The notes: generated from the sequence alone by a model not told the origin. A stretch of 64,000 nucleotides of DNA from Flavipsychrobacter sp. (GCA_021155965.1 JAJNBJ010000007.1:1-64000); one strand, 5' to 3'. Positions 36,411 through 44,251 are shown, counted from the stretch's first letter. Numbers and translations are program-made.

Positions 36411-37118
36411 TTACTCCTCCTCTCCCTTAAACACCGCATCACTCAATCCAGTATTCACTGCATAGCTGAGATAGTGTATCTCTATAACCCCTTTTTTATT
36501 TTTAACCTTCTCATCCTTTGCAGCAGATGGCGTTACTTCGCTATAATCCATCGTTATACCTTTAGGCAGCTTATACTCTTTCACATCCATAGTAATCGTC
36601 ACCTTATCAGGCAGCGAGTATTTGAGGAACTTGCCAAACTCCAGGTCCATAATTACTGTTCCTTCATTCTGTGTAGTTGTTTCCGTTCGTAACGCAAGCA
36701 TTGCGGTTTCATCTATCCATATTTTGGAGAGTACTATCCCGCTCGCTTCGTCTTCCGGTATCACTTTCAGTATCCGCACCGCCTTGCCATTTATAGTGCC
36801 AATGCCGGCATCTATCACCGTCACCTTTCCATTAGGTATCAGGTTATTAAGTGTAAGGTTCACATTCTTCCTCGGCAGTATCGATATCCCCCCCTTCCTT
36901 TCCATCCGCATCTTATTCGGCGCCTTGAAATACAGCTTGCCTTGCAGCATTGGTATGCGCATATAAGTTATATCCACCTTCATCTTCACATCAGCCGTAT
37001 AATCCTTCACCAGCAACACCTTATCGCGCAGCTTATAATACAACTGTTCCGCATCGTACGCATAAACACTGCCCTGCAAAAACAATAACGCCAAAACCAA
37101 TAGCCAAAACCGCCTCAT
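36411..37118 (-). CDS. LolA-like outer-membrane lipoprotein-sorting protein
   Basis: 235 residues with a signal peptide (MRRFWLLVLALLFLQGSVYA). The LolA-like half-barrel pattern is visible: LVKDYTADVKMKVDITYMRI, MLQGKLYFKAPNKMRMERKG and LSKIWIDETAMLALRTE. It may carry a lipid or lipoprotein through the periplasm. Its start codon overlaps the stop of the ABC permease by 4 bp, so it is translationally coupled to the transporter. Confidence 0.75.
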   Translation of the reverse strand: MRRFWLLVLALLFLQGSVYAYDAEQLYYKLRDKVLLVKDYTADVKMKVDITYMRIPMLQGKLYFKAPNKMRMERKGGISILPRKNVNLTLNNLIPNGKVTVIDAGIGTINGKAVRILKVIPEDEASGIVLSKIWIDETAMLALRTETTTQNEGTVIMDLEFGKFLKYSLPDKVTITMDVKEYKLPKGITMDYSEVTPSAAKDEKVKNKKGVIEIHYLSYAVNTGLSDAVFKGEEE

Positions 37119-37954
37119 GAATTAATGTCTTTTTTATTGAAATAAAAGGTAGTCCCTCCCAAAAATCCTACTGTATAAACCACCAGCACTAATGCCGACT
37201 TCCCGATTGCCGCATACGGCACTGGATTATCAAAAAAGCCCTTCCATCCTATCATATGCTTGGTGAACAGGTAGGGATTTATCGCATCAAACAGCGGCAG
37301 CTCCAGGTTCGATAATATGGTCAGCACCACCACTATGCCCATGGTAGAAATAATAGGCCCGATAGAATTATCCGCAAACGCAGAGAGAAACAACGACAGT
37401 GAGGCAATAGTGGTCATTGCTAAACACGCAAAACCAAATGCGCATATATACCGCCACATCACGTCATCCTTCAGCAGCATCACAAAGGTCTCGCTCTTCA
37501 GGTTGATCATATCCCCCGCACCAAATATCAGCAGCGAGAGAAACAATGCAACCACCGCCAGCCACACAATAAGCGCCACAGTATATACCGAGCTCGCAAT
37601 AAATTTGATCATCACTAACTGTACGCGTGTTATCGGCTTCGTCAATACTAATCTTAGTGTGCCCATGTTGGCCTCTCCGGCAAGCGCATCCCCTGCCACA
37701 AGTGCCACAAGCAATGGTATCTGTATCAGCAGTGATTGCAAAATAAGATAAGCAACAAGGTAACCATTAATGATGCTCCCCTGCACATCAAACTGCTCCG
37801 TTATATTCTGCATCCCGAACTTAAAGAACTCCCGCCCGCCCGACATCATAGCCAGTTGAAAGATAAGCGCAGTCGCCGTCACTATACCAAAACTGATATA
37901 CGTGCGCGGCCGCTTGAATATCTTATACAGTTCTATGCTTAGTAACCTCATCAT
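37115..37954 (-). CDS. ABC-2 type transporter permease
   Basis: 279 residues with six hydrophobic segments. MRLLSIELYKIFKRPRTYIS at the N-terminus and DALAGEANMGTLRLVLTKPI are the typical ABC-2 (NosY/YhaP-like) permease strings. It pairs with the ATPase encoded upstream (32-bp overlap) and the LolA-like gene downstream (4-bp overlap). Confidence 0.9.
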   Translation of the reverse strand: MMRLLSIELYKIFKRPRTYISFGIVTATALIFQLAMMSGGREFFKFGMQNITEQFDVQGSIINGYLVAYLILQSLLIQIPLLVALVAGDALAGEANMGTLRLVLTKPITRVQLVMIKFIASSVYTVALIVWLAVVALFLSLLIFGAGDMINLKSETFVMLLKDDVMWRYICAFGFACLAMTTIASLSLFLSAFADNSIGPIISTMGIVVVLTILSNLELPLFDAINPYLFTKHMIGWKGFFDNPVPYAAIGKSALVLVVYTVGFLGGTTFYFNKKDINS

Positions 37955-38855
37955 TGGTCAGCGATAAAAAGTAATCCTCCAGCGAATGTTTTGTCCTTAT
38001 TTCCATGATACCCGCTCCATTCATCACCAGCCATTTACTTAGTTCAGGTATATATTTACTGTTCAGTTTAAACGTCAGCCCCGTATCAGTAGACGCCTGC
38101 AGATGTTGCTGCCATTGCGTACCAGCAAGCTTTCCCGCAATGGTTGCATCTTTCATAATAACTACTTCCACCAGTGTCTCATCAGGATGCAGCAGGTCCT
38201 TCACAGCCCCCTCCACTATCTTCTTGCCTTTATGTATCACCAGCATTCTCGTAGCCACCTGCTCTATCTCATGCAGCAAATGCGACGACACCAGCACCGT
38301 CTTGCCATGCTCCCTGCTCAGCGATACTATCAGCTCCCGCATATCTGCTATGCCCTGCGGGTCCAGCCCATTGGTCGGCTCATCCAGTATCAGCAGGTCC
38401 GGCTCATGCACCAGCGCAATGGCTATGCCCAGCCGCTGCTTCATCCCTTGGGAGTAGGTCTTTACCTTATCCTTTTCACGTCCTTTCAATCCCACCTGCT
38501 CCAGCACCGCATGCAACCGCGCTGCCGGTATCTGCTGCCTGCTTAGAGCTGCAAATATCTCCAGGTTCTTCCACCCGCTTAGATAGCCATACATATCAGG
38601 CCGCTCTATAATAGCGCCTATATGCTGCAGTAAATACCGCCTGCTGTTGTTGAACTCAGTACCGTTAATGAATATCTGCCCGCTGTTAGGGTAAATAAGC
38701 CCTAGCAGCATGCGCATGGTCGTGCTCTTGCCCGCACCGTTCTGTCCCAAAAAGCCATATACATCCCCCTTCAGTATAGAGAAAGAAAGGCCTGAGACTG
38801 CATCTACATTCTTGAAAGATTTGCTGAGATCGCGAGTTTCAATGATGGTAGCCAA
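37923..38855 (-). CDS. ABC transporter ATP-binding protein
   Basis: 310 residues. Walker A GQNGAGKSTT, signature YSQGMKQRLG, Walker B LLILDEPTNGLDP and the switch His in SSHLLHE are all intact. The protein begins naturally at MATIIETRDLSKSF, which requires a TTG start at 38855; no in-frame ATG is near. It powers the permease encoded downstream. Substrate unknown; the neighbouring LolA-like, ligase and SDR genes suggest a lipid-related cargo (inference). Confidence 0.92.
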   Translation of the reverse strand: MATIIETRDLSKSFKNVDAVSGLSFSILKGDVYGFLGQNGAGKSTTMRMLLGLIYPNSGQIFINGTEFNNSRRYLLQHIGAIIERPDMYGYLSGWKNLEIFAALSRQQIPAARLHAVLEQVGLKGREKDKVKTYSQGMKQRLGIAIALVHEPDLLILDEPTNGLDPQGIADMRELIVSLSREHGKTVLVSSHLLHEIEQVATRMLVIHKGKKIVEGAVKDLLHPDETLVEVVIMKDATIAGKLAGTQWQQHLQASTDTGLTFKLNSKYIPELSKWLVMNGAGIMEIRTKHSLEDYFLSLTNDEVTKHRTV

Positions 38856-38924
38856 ACGGGAGGTTACTTTGAATGAGTACGCAAGTTACGTAACGCTCTT
38901 TGCATCCGTTGTTAAAAATCGTTA

Positions 38925-40469
38925 TTATATTTTTTGCATGCTGGTCAATGCTCTTTTATCAGGCTTGCCCAGTGCGGTATAAGGCATTTCCTCTATTACT
39001 TCCAGGGCTGCCGGCATTTCATAGCGTGCTACACGGGGTTTTAGCCATTGCAGCAGTTCTCCATGCTGCCTGCCCTTTGTTTTGGTCACCACATAAGCCT
39101 TCAGCCGCTGCCCGAACTCGGCATCTTCAACACCCACCACAGCAGCCTCAGCAATATCCTCATGCTGCAGCAGCACATGCTCCACCGATAAAGGGTGTAC
39201 ATTCTCCCCGCCCGATATGATCATATCATCCACCCTGCCACACAGATAAAACCTGCCCGCATCGTCCCGGTAGCCTATATCGCCCGTCTCTACCCAGCGC
39301 CTTGCATCCTGCTTCACCGACCAGCTGTTTTTTATGAATATCCTGCCTGCATTTCCGGCATTTACCTCGTTATTCCCTGCATCTACTATCTTCGACCTTA
39401 CCCCCCTTATCACCTTACCTATAGTGTTTGGCGCCGTTTTCAGGTCTTCAGGAGTTGCCAGTATCGACAAACCCGCTTCCGATGTCCCGTACAGGTTAAA
39501 CAGCTTCAACCCCAGTTTGTTGTGCGTTTCACTCACCAGCACAGGGCTTAGTGCAGCCCCGCCCGATATAATGCACGCAAGGCTGTGCAACGCCTTTGCA
39601 TCATGGTGCAGCATCCTGCGCAGCATAACTGGTACCAGCGTCACCACATCTATTTTATGTTCTTTGATCAGGCTGCAGGCCGTTGCCGCATCAAACCTTT
39701 CAAGCAAAACCACCTTCGACCCCAGCAGTATAGATGTTACAATACCTGCCAGCCCATACCCATGATACATGGGTGTAGCTATATACACAGACTTATGCTG
39801 CCCCAGGCTTGCCTTGGTCAGCAAGGCGCAGAAAGGGTTCAGGAAACTGCGTATATCCGGCCTGCGCCTGATGGCCTTCGGCGCACCAGTTGTGCCGCTC
39901 GACAGAACTACTATGCTGCCGGCTTTCTTCATGAAATTATTTTTCTCAGGATAATACTGCGATGACCTCGACAAACGCTCTACCGAGTTCCGCGTGAGAT
40001 GGTAAGCATAAACCGCTCTTCCCTTATACCCCGACCCTTCGATCAACTCAGCCACATCTTCATCCAGTATCACCAGGTCGAAATGATAACGCTCCTGCAC
40101 CGATTTGAATTGCGCCGGGCTCATCTCAATATTCAGCAGGTAAATATCCGCGCCTGTGGCAGAAACGGAGAACAGCGTTTTCACGAACGAAGCATGGTTG
40201 CGGCAAATAACTGCTATCCGTTGTTTCGGCTTCACATTGTAATCCTCACGCAATACGGCTGCCAGCCGTTTCGATTGCTGGTACAGGTCTTTGTAGGTGA
40301 TGGAAACCCCTTCATCAACCACTGCAATACTGTCAGGGTAGAGTTTTGATGAGAACCGCAGCAGCGCCATCGGGTTTATGCCCGCTTTAAAAAACGATTC
40401 TGCCAGCTTATACATCCCTTTTGGGGTGGTAATATTTACAGCATGAAGCTGTTTTAAGGTATAAAGCAT
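38925..40469 (-). CDS. AMP-binding acyl-CoA synthetase/ligase-like protein
   Basis: 514 residues, a normal ANL-superfamily length. The P-loop SSGTTGAPKAIRR, the YGTSEAGLSILA core (A5), the hinge YLCGRVDDMIISGGENVHP and the C-terminal catalytic Lys in ALGKPDKRAL are present. It should adenylate a carboxylate, likely a fatty or related acid, and form a thioester. It follows the SDR gene by 6 bp and precedes the ABC genes by 69 bp on the same strand. Confidence 0.9.
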   Translation of the reverse strand: MLYTLKQLHAVNITTPKGMYKLAESFFKAGINPMALLRFSSKLYPDSIAVVDEGVSITYKDLYQQSKRLAAVLREDYNVKPKQRIAVICRNHASFVKTLFSVSATGADIYLLNIEMSPAQFKSVQERYHFDLVILDEDVAELIEGSGYKGRAVYAYHLTRNSVERLSRSSQYYPEKNNFMKKAGSIVVLSSGTTGAPKAIRRRPDIRSFLNPFCALLTKASLGQHKSVYIATPMYHGYGLAGIVTSILLGSKVVLLERFDAATACSLIKEHKIDVVTLVPVMLRRMLHHDAKALHSLACIISGGAALSPVLVSETHNKLGLKLFNLYGTSEAGLSILATPEDLKTAPNTIGKVIRGVRSKIVDAGNNEVNAGNAGRIFIKNSWSVKQDARRWVETGDIGYRDDAGRFYLCGRVDDMIISGGENVHPLSVEHVLLQHEDIAEAAVVGVEDAEFGQRLKAYVVTKTKGRQHGELLQWLKPRVARYEMPAALEVIEEMPYTALGKPDKRALTSMQKI

Positions 40470-40475
40470 TTTCCG

Positions 40476-41324
40476 TTACACGGTTTTCTTCTTTTTTAAA
40501 TAACTGGACGCTATGCGTTGCCACAACCCGCCAAACAATACAGATGCAAGTTCTGCCACAGGCAGCCACCAGGGCGCTATTTTGCGCTTTCTGGTGGTTA
40601 TCGCCATGCATATCTGTGCCGCCGCATGCTCCGCGCTCATGGCTGGCATATTGTTATAAGCCGCAGTAGGCGCTATCATCCTTGTTTTAACGAGCGGCAA
40701 ATATACGGAAGTTGTACATATTCCGGCAGCCCTTAATTCCGGCGCTGCACACCTGAACCATTGGTCAAACGCTGTTTTCGACGATTGATACGCTGCCCAG
40801 TAAGGCGCCGGTGCCAGCAATACATTAACAGCCGATACGTTAATGATGTGCCCCTTGTTCTTCTCCAGCATAGGTATCAGCGCAAGCACTAACCTTGCAG
40901 GTCCAAAATAATTCACTCCCATGCTCCGCGTAAGGTCATGAAACCTGTCCAGCGATTCATATACACTTCGCCTTATAGACTTCCCCGCATTGCTGATGAC
41001 AATATCAATATCCCACTGCAGTAGCTGCACTAACAAAGCCTTCACCTGCTCCTCCTTCGCTAAGTCTGCAATAAAAACATGCGCTTCACCTCCCCTGCGC
41101 GCCACCTCGTCCCGCACCTCCTTTAGCTTTTCTTCTGTTCTTGCCACCAGCAGCAGCCTCGCACCGGTTTGCGCCAGCCTATACGCCACCTGTTCACCAA
41201 TGCCATAGCTGGCGCCGGTTATGAGAACGGTCTTGCCTTTCAGCTTTTCGCTGAGTTTTCTTTCATTCAGCGAGGTGGATGGGAAGAGAAGGTGTTCGAT
41301 GAAAGTGTATTTTGACGATGGCAT
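40476..41324 (-). CDS. Short-chain dehydrogenase/reductase
   Basis: 282 residues with a Rossmann fold: GASYGIG at 37-43 binds NAD(P); the catalytic Ser164 (INVSAVN), Tyr179 and Lys183 (YQSSK) are present. The N-terminal 30 residues and a C-terminal hydrophobic tail (PWWLPVAELASVLFGG) suggest membrane association, like DHRS7-type or fatty-acyl-chain reductases. It is the first gene of the SDR-ligase-ABC-LolA-like run. Confidence 0.9.
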   Translation of the reverse strand: MPSSKYTFIEHLLFPSTSLNERKLSEKLKGKTVLITGASYGIGEQVAYRLAQTGARLLLVARTEEKLKEVRDEVARRGGEAHVFIADLAKEEQVKALLVQLLQWDIDIVISNAGKSIRRSVYESLDRFHDLTRSMGVNYFGPARLVLALIPMLEKNKGHIINVSAVNVLLAPAPYWAAYQSSKTAFDQWFRCAAPELRAAGICTTSVYLPLVKTRMIAPTAAYNNMPAMSAEHAAAQICMAITTRKRKIAPWWLPVAELASVLFGGLWQRIASSYLKKKKTV

Positions 41325-41478
41325 TGAGTAGTAAAAATCCAGATCCGAAATCTAAACTAAAAAATAACAACTTAGTGAAATAAAATAGGTTATTTAAGTT
41401 ATGCGGTTTAGTGTTTCAGCCGATGTCTCCACAGCTTAGCTTTTGTGTAACGGGACTCGGTTGCTCACGCAGGCCACT

Positions 41479-41502
41479 CCCCCACTAGTCCAAGCGTCTC
41501 GG
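41479..41502. repeat. 24-nt direct repeat, copy 1, left of the GAF gene
   Basis: CCCCCACTAGTCCAAGCGTC with TCGG following. Copy 2 at 42191-42214 matches at 20 of 24 positions in the same orientation. Together they bracket the GAF gene. Confidence 0.7.
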
Positions 41503-41608
41503 ACCTAATTGTAGCAAGTATCACACTGACGGAGGGCACACCCACCCCATAAATACCTATGGAGGTCTTAATAGATGCACCTACGAATATTGCGCATGGA
41601 TCGGATTT

Positions 41609-41641
41609 TTTGCTATAAAGCGGTTTTTTTCTTTAATTTTG
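41609..41641 (+). promoter_or_regulatory. Promoter of the GAF gene
   Basis: TTTG (41609-41612), a 21-nt spacer and TAATTTTG (41634-41641) fit the Bacteroidota consensus; the ATG lies 26 nt further on. Confidence 0.65.
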
Positions 41642-41667
41642 TTCTGAAGAATGTTTCTACATTTTAA

Positions 41668-42150
41668 ATGGAACGGGTTTTACCACAAGTACCACGAGGG
41701 GTTTTTAAAGAATTGGATATTCTGCTGGCCGGCGCGATTAAGCTTAATGCAGCCAGCAAAGGCATGTTGCATATTTACGATAAGCAAAAAGACATGCTCA
41801 CCATTGTATCGCATGCGGGCTTAAGCAATGAGTTCATCAGCCATTTTGAAAAAGTCAAACTGTTTGATACGTCTGCGTGCGGTAGAGCCGCTGGCACAGG
41901 CAACGTAATAGTCATTGGTGACGTTACAAAAGACCTGGCTTACAAGCCACATTTAACATTTAGCATGGCTGAAGGTATTAAGGCTGTGCAAGCAACCCCA
42001 TTATTTGAAGGTAAACGGCTCGTTGGCACTCTCACAATACATTTTGAGAATACCAAAAGCAGTACCACGAGAAGTACGGTTGCGCCATCATATCCAGAGA
42101 TTACGAGCCTTTTGTACGAGATCATCAAACAGAAAGAAAATTCTTTATAA
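41668..42150 (+). CDS. Stand-alone GAF-domain protein
   Basis: 160 residues, essentially one GAF domain: ELDILLAGAIKLNAASKGML, LTIVSHAGLSNEFISHFEKV, SACGRAAGTGNVIVIGDVTK and IKAVQATPLFEGKRLVGTLT. This GAF subtype normally sits at the N-terminus of histidine kinases or PAS/GAF sensors, but no kinase or output domain follows. It has its own promoter and lies between direct repeats, so it may be a cassette or the surviving fragment of a sensor. The ligand is unknown. Confidence 0.8.
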   Translation: MERVLPQVPRGVFKELDILLAGAIKLNAASKGMLHIYDKQKDMLTIVSHAGLSNEFISHFEKVKLFDTSACGRAAGTGNVIVIGDVTKDLAYKPHLTFSMAEGIKAVQATPLFEGKRLVGTLTIHFENTKSSTTRSTVAPSYPEITSLLYEIIKQKENSL

Positions 42151-42190
42151 CGGGTGCTGAACTATGTGTACAAACTAAGTTAGCGTATTT

Positions 42191-42214
42191 CCCCCACTGG
42201 TCCAGGCGTCCCGC
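42191..42214. repeat. 24-nt direct repeat, copy 2, right of the GAF gene
   Basis: CCCCCACTGGTCCAGGCGTC with CCGC following; 20 of 24 bases equal copy 1. It lies 40 bp after the GAF stop codon. Confidence 0.7.
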
Positions 42215-42244
42215 TTGTGAAAAACCATCACTTCACCCCAGTTA

Positions 42245-42301
42245 CAGATATTCATACGGAACACATAATAAAACTCCTTCTCCGAAGGCATTTACGGTAC
42301 C
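42245..42301. repeat. 57-nt direct repeat, copy 1
   Basis: Begins CAGATATTCATACGGAACAC, then ATAATAAAACTCCTTCTCCG, ending AAGGCATTTACGGTACC. Copy 2 lies 652 bp downstream in the same orientation, with roughly ten mismatches. The pair brackets most of dispersed repeat copy B. Confidence 0.75.
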
Positions 42302-42366
42302 GACGTTGAGAATATAACGAGCGTTTCAACACAAATCTCGACTATAAAAAAACAGCCCCCATTTTC

Positions 42367-42845
42367 AGCCAAACCCGCTCTGGTCGCGATAACTATTTTT
42401 CGTGACGGTACTGAAACTGTACCGTGACGGTACAGTTTCAGTACCGTCACGGTTTTTCAATTTTTTCACTCCAAAAACCTTGCAGAACTTTACATAGTTC
42501 CAACCCGCATTGTGCAACAGAAACACGCTGAAACTCCATGCGCGCTGCTAACAAAAAGTTCTTTGACATTTTGGAAAACACGTACACCCTTGGGAAGGGG
42601 ATTTCTTTTAAGGATGTTGCGACTTATTTATCTGCCAGTCCCATATTTTCGGGACATCCCTTTTTTCTGGTAGGTATAAAACATATACCCAAACCCTCGT
42701 TTTTTATACCTTTTGGGGTATAAATATACCCTTTTATACCCCTTTATACCTGAAGATAAAACACATAAGATAATCCCACAGCGCATATCATCACATACGA
42801 AAAAAAATATTTACCGAAAACAGGCACTTCTCCAAAATTATACCT
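42367..42845. repeat. Dispersed non-coding repeat, copy B
   Basis: Block 1 (42367-42496) runs from CAGCCAAACCCGCTC through a perfect 23-bp inverted repeat and TTTTTCAATTTTTTCA to CAGAACTTTACATA. Block 2 (42731-42845) contains CTTTTATACCCCTTTATACC, AAAACACATAA, CAGCGCAT and TATACCTT. Both blocks align to copy A at 4088-4497 in the same order, orientation and spacing class. The middle 234 bp are unrelated to A and hold a weak 61-codon frame judged non-coding. Confidence 0.75.
42401..42451. repeat. Perfect 23-bp inverted repeat inside copy B
   Basis: Arms 42401-42423 and 42429-42451 are exact reverse complements separated by GTGAC. The arms contain CGTGACGGTAC and GTACCGTCACG. In copy A the same place holds a decayed version (arms of 12 bases with one mismatch at the ends). 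No T-run of terminator type follows directly, although GGTTTTTC does. Confidence 0.85.
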
Positions 42846-42847
42846 TC

Positions 42848-42879
42848 CCGCTTTTTTGTTACATGTAACAAAAAAGCGG
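42848..42879. repeat. 32-bp perfect palindrome without loop
   Basis: The left half CCGCTTTTTTGTTACA (42848-42863) is followed at once by its exact reverse complement (42864-42879). It directly follows block 2 of copy B and is followed by AGAACC, giving AAAAAAGCGGAGAA, which also occurs behind tRNA-Pro (44247-44260). Confidence 0.85.
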
Positions 42880-42896
42880 AGAACCCCCCGTTGTTC

Positions 42897-42953
42897 CAGA
42901 TATTCATCCGGAACACCCAATAAAATTTCTTCTCAGAAGGCATTCAATGTACC
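42897..42953. repeat. 57-nt direct repeat, copy 2
   Basis: Begins CAGATATTCATCCGGAACAC, continues CCAATAAAATTTCTTCTCAG and ends AAGGCATTCAATGTACC. Same orientation as copy 1 at 42245-42301. Confidence 0.75.
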
Positions 42954-43048
42954 TTTCGCGATGCAAAAAAAGTGAAATCGCGTTTTACTTAAATTACATG
43001 AGTTTTTCACCCTATACAGCACAATGCATCATTCAGGCATGTGAGGAA

Positions 43049-43645
43049 TCAGACCCTTGCAAACTTTAAAAGAGGTTTTATGTCCCCCATATCGGCTGCT
43101 TTTATCGCAGCAAGATAGTTTGCACGTGCATCTCCTTGTCTTGCCAGGTCTGTAGTTCCCCAGGTAAATACCGGGAGCTTAAATATTTTGTCGATGATGA
43201 TATCTGCCATCAGGCGGCTATGCCTTCCATTCCCATTAGGGAAACAATGGATAGCCACTAACCGGTGCTTGAATCTAATTGCAATTTCATCCGGTGGATA
43301 AGTATTATTTGTAACCCAAAATTTTGCATCATCCAGCAAAGCCTTTAGCTCAACTGCTATTTGCCATTTATCTACGCCAATATTTTTGTTTGTTTTTCTA
43401 AATTCGCCGGCCCACATCCAGGTATCACCATACATTTTCTCATGTACGCGCCGAATGAAATTCTCACTAAAGACCACATCAGGTCTAAAAGAACCTTTCA
43501 TCGACCATTGTATTGCCTGCTCAATATTTTGTTGTTCAAATTCATCAAGCTCGCCTCTTGTTGCAATTACCGGGATACGTAAACCCTCTTTCTCATCTTC
43601 GTCCAGCGGTGTCTGGCCTTCTATATATTCTATTTTTAATCCCAT
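43049..43645 (-). CDS. Mobile mystery protein B (Fic/DOC domain)
   Basis: 198 residues. The Fic core motif is HCFPNGNGR at residues 133-141. The usual form is HPF(D/E)GNGR-like (HxFx[D/E]GN[G/K]R), so the Mg-binding acidic residue is Asn here, a variant I associate with mobile mystery B proteins; Cys replaces the usual Pro. The His, GNGR and following RHSRLMAD helix are intact, so AMP-transfer or a related nucleotide transfer is possible but uncertain. It overlaps the HTH gene by 10 bp and reads after it, like a two-gene toxin-antitoxin unit. Confidence 0.85.
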   Translation of the reverse strand: MGLKIEYIEGQTPLDEDEKEGLRIPVIATRGELDEFEQQNIEQAIQWSMKGSFRPDVVFSENFIRRVHEKMYGDTWMWAGEFRKTNKNIGVDKWQIAVELKALLDDAKFWVTNNTYPPDEIAIRFKHRLVAIHCFPNGNGRHSRLMADIIIDKIFKLPVFTWGTTDLARQGDARANYLAAIKAADMGDIKPLLKFARV

Positions 43646-44094
43646 ATTGTTTTTGGCATTTCTTTTTTGATCTCTTCAGTTCGCTCTTCGATCGCTTTTT
43701 CAATACGCGCTCGTGTATTTTCCTGGTCTTCCAACTTCATAGTATTAGAGGTCCGCATCACTATTCGCGTTGCTAGTTCTTTTGCTTTTCTCTCTACCAA
43801 TGCATCCAGATTTCCGTCATTTGGCACAAAACCATATACTAACTGCATGTCAAATGCTTTTGCAACCTCTCTTAGCGATCTTATAGTAATAGAGCCATCC
43901 TTTTCACGATTTTCCATATCCCCTACACCTTGCCTTGTCATGGTCAATTTGTTGGCCAATTGCTGGGCATTCATACCCAATGCCAACCTAATGGCTTTTA
44001 TCCATCCCGTAGGTGGCACTGCTATTTTTTGCAGTCCTGCAAATACATGCATTTTACTATTTAATTGTTGTAGTTGTAAGGATCTCTTGCCCAT
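43636..44094 (-). CDS. Mobile mystery protein A (HTH regulator)
   Basis: 152 residues. About residues 30-85 form an Xre-type helix-turn-helix: GWIKAIRLALGMNAQQLANK, LTMTRQGVGDMENREKDGSI and SLREVAKAFDMQLVYGFVP. The C-terminal half is charged and helical. This protein is typically encoded directly before the Fic-domain mobile mystery protein B, as here. Inverted repeats in its promoter suggest that it represses its own operon and neutralises or controls the Fic partner. Confidence 0.85.
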   Translation of the reverse strand: MGKRSLQLQQLNSKMHVFAGLQKIAVPPTGWIKAIRLALGMNAQQLANKLTMTRQGVGDMENREKDGSITIRSLREVAKAFDMQLVYGFVPNDGNLDALVERKAKELATRIVMRTSNTMKLEDQENTRARIEKAIEERTEEIKKEMPKTIWD

Positions 44095-44097
44095 AGA

Positions 44098-44204
44098 AAG
44101 TTATAGCTTTACATTTCCAATACAAATGTAAAGTAATTACTTGACAAAATTAATTGTTATGGTAAGTTATAACTTGTCATAATGAAATATAATTTATCAT
44201 TATG
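44098..44204 (-). promoter_or_regulatory. Operator-like inverted repeats upstream of mobile mystery A
   Basis: Four elements lie within 110 bp of the start codon. AAGTTATAGCTT (44098-44109) and AAGTTATAACTT (44164-44175, a perfect palindrome) differ at one base. CTTTACATTT (44107-44116) pairs with AAATGTAAAG (44124-44133) over a 7-nt loop. CATAATGA (44178-44185) pairs with TCATTATG (44197-44204). Such repeats upstream of an HTH gene fit autoregulation. Confidence 0.6.
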
Positions 44205-44251
44205 CAAATTGTGGGTACCGGCTGTAACGCAGAATATATGAAAGCAAAAAA

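Larger units (their letters stand above)
41325..41667. other. Left end of the accessory island, 343 bp without a gene
   Basis: No gene is seen. It contains the first 24-nt repeat (41479-41502) and the promoter of the GAF gene. The shift from the codon-dense SDR operon to repeat-laden DNA occurs just after 41330. Confidence 0.6.
42151..43048. other. Repeat-rich gene-free stretch, 898 bp
   Basis: No credible gene. It holds 24-nt repeat copy 2, both copies of a 57-nt direct repeat, dispersed repeat copy B, a 23-bp perfect inverted repeat and a 32-bp palindrome. Other parts (about 42960-43040) show nothing recognisable. Confidence 0.7.

Noticed and set aside
42538-42723. 61-codon frame on the plus strand inside copy B
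   Set aside because: No domain, no ribosome-binding site, and it spans the variable middle of a non-coding repeat; its end is made of repeated TTTATACC strings.
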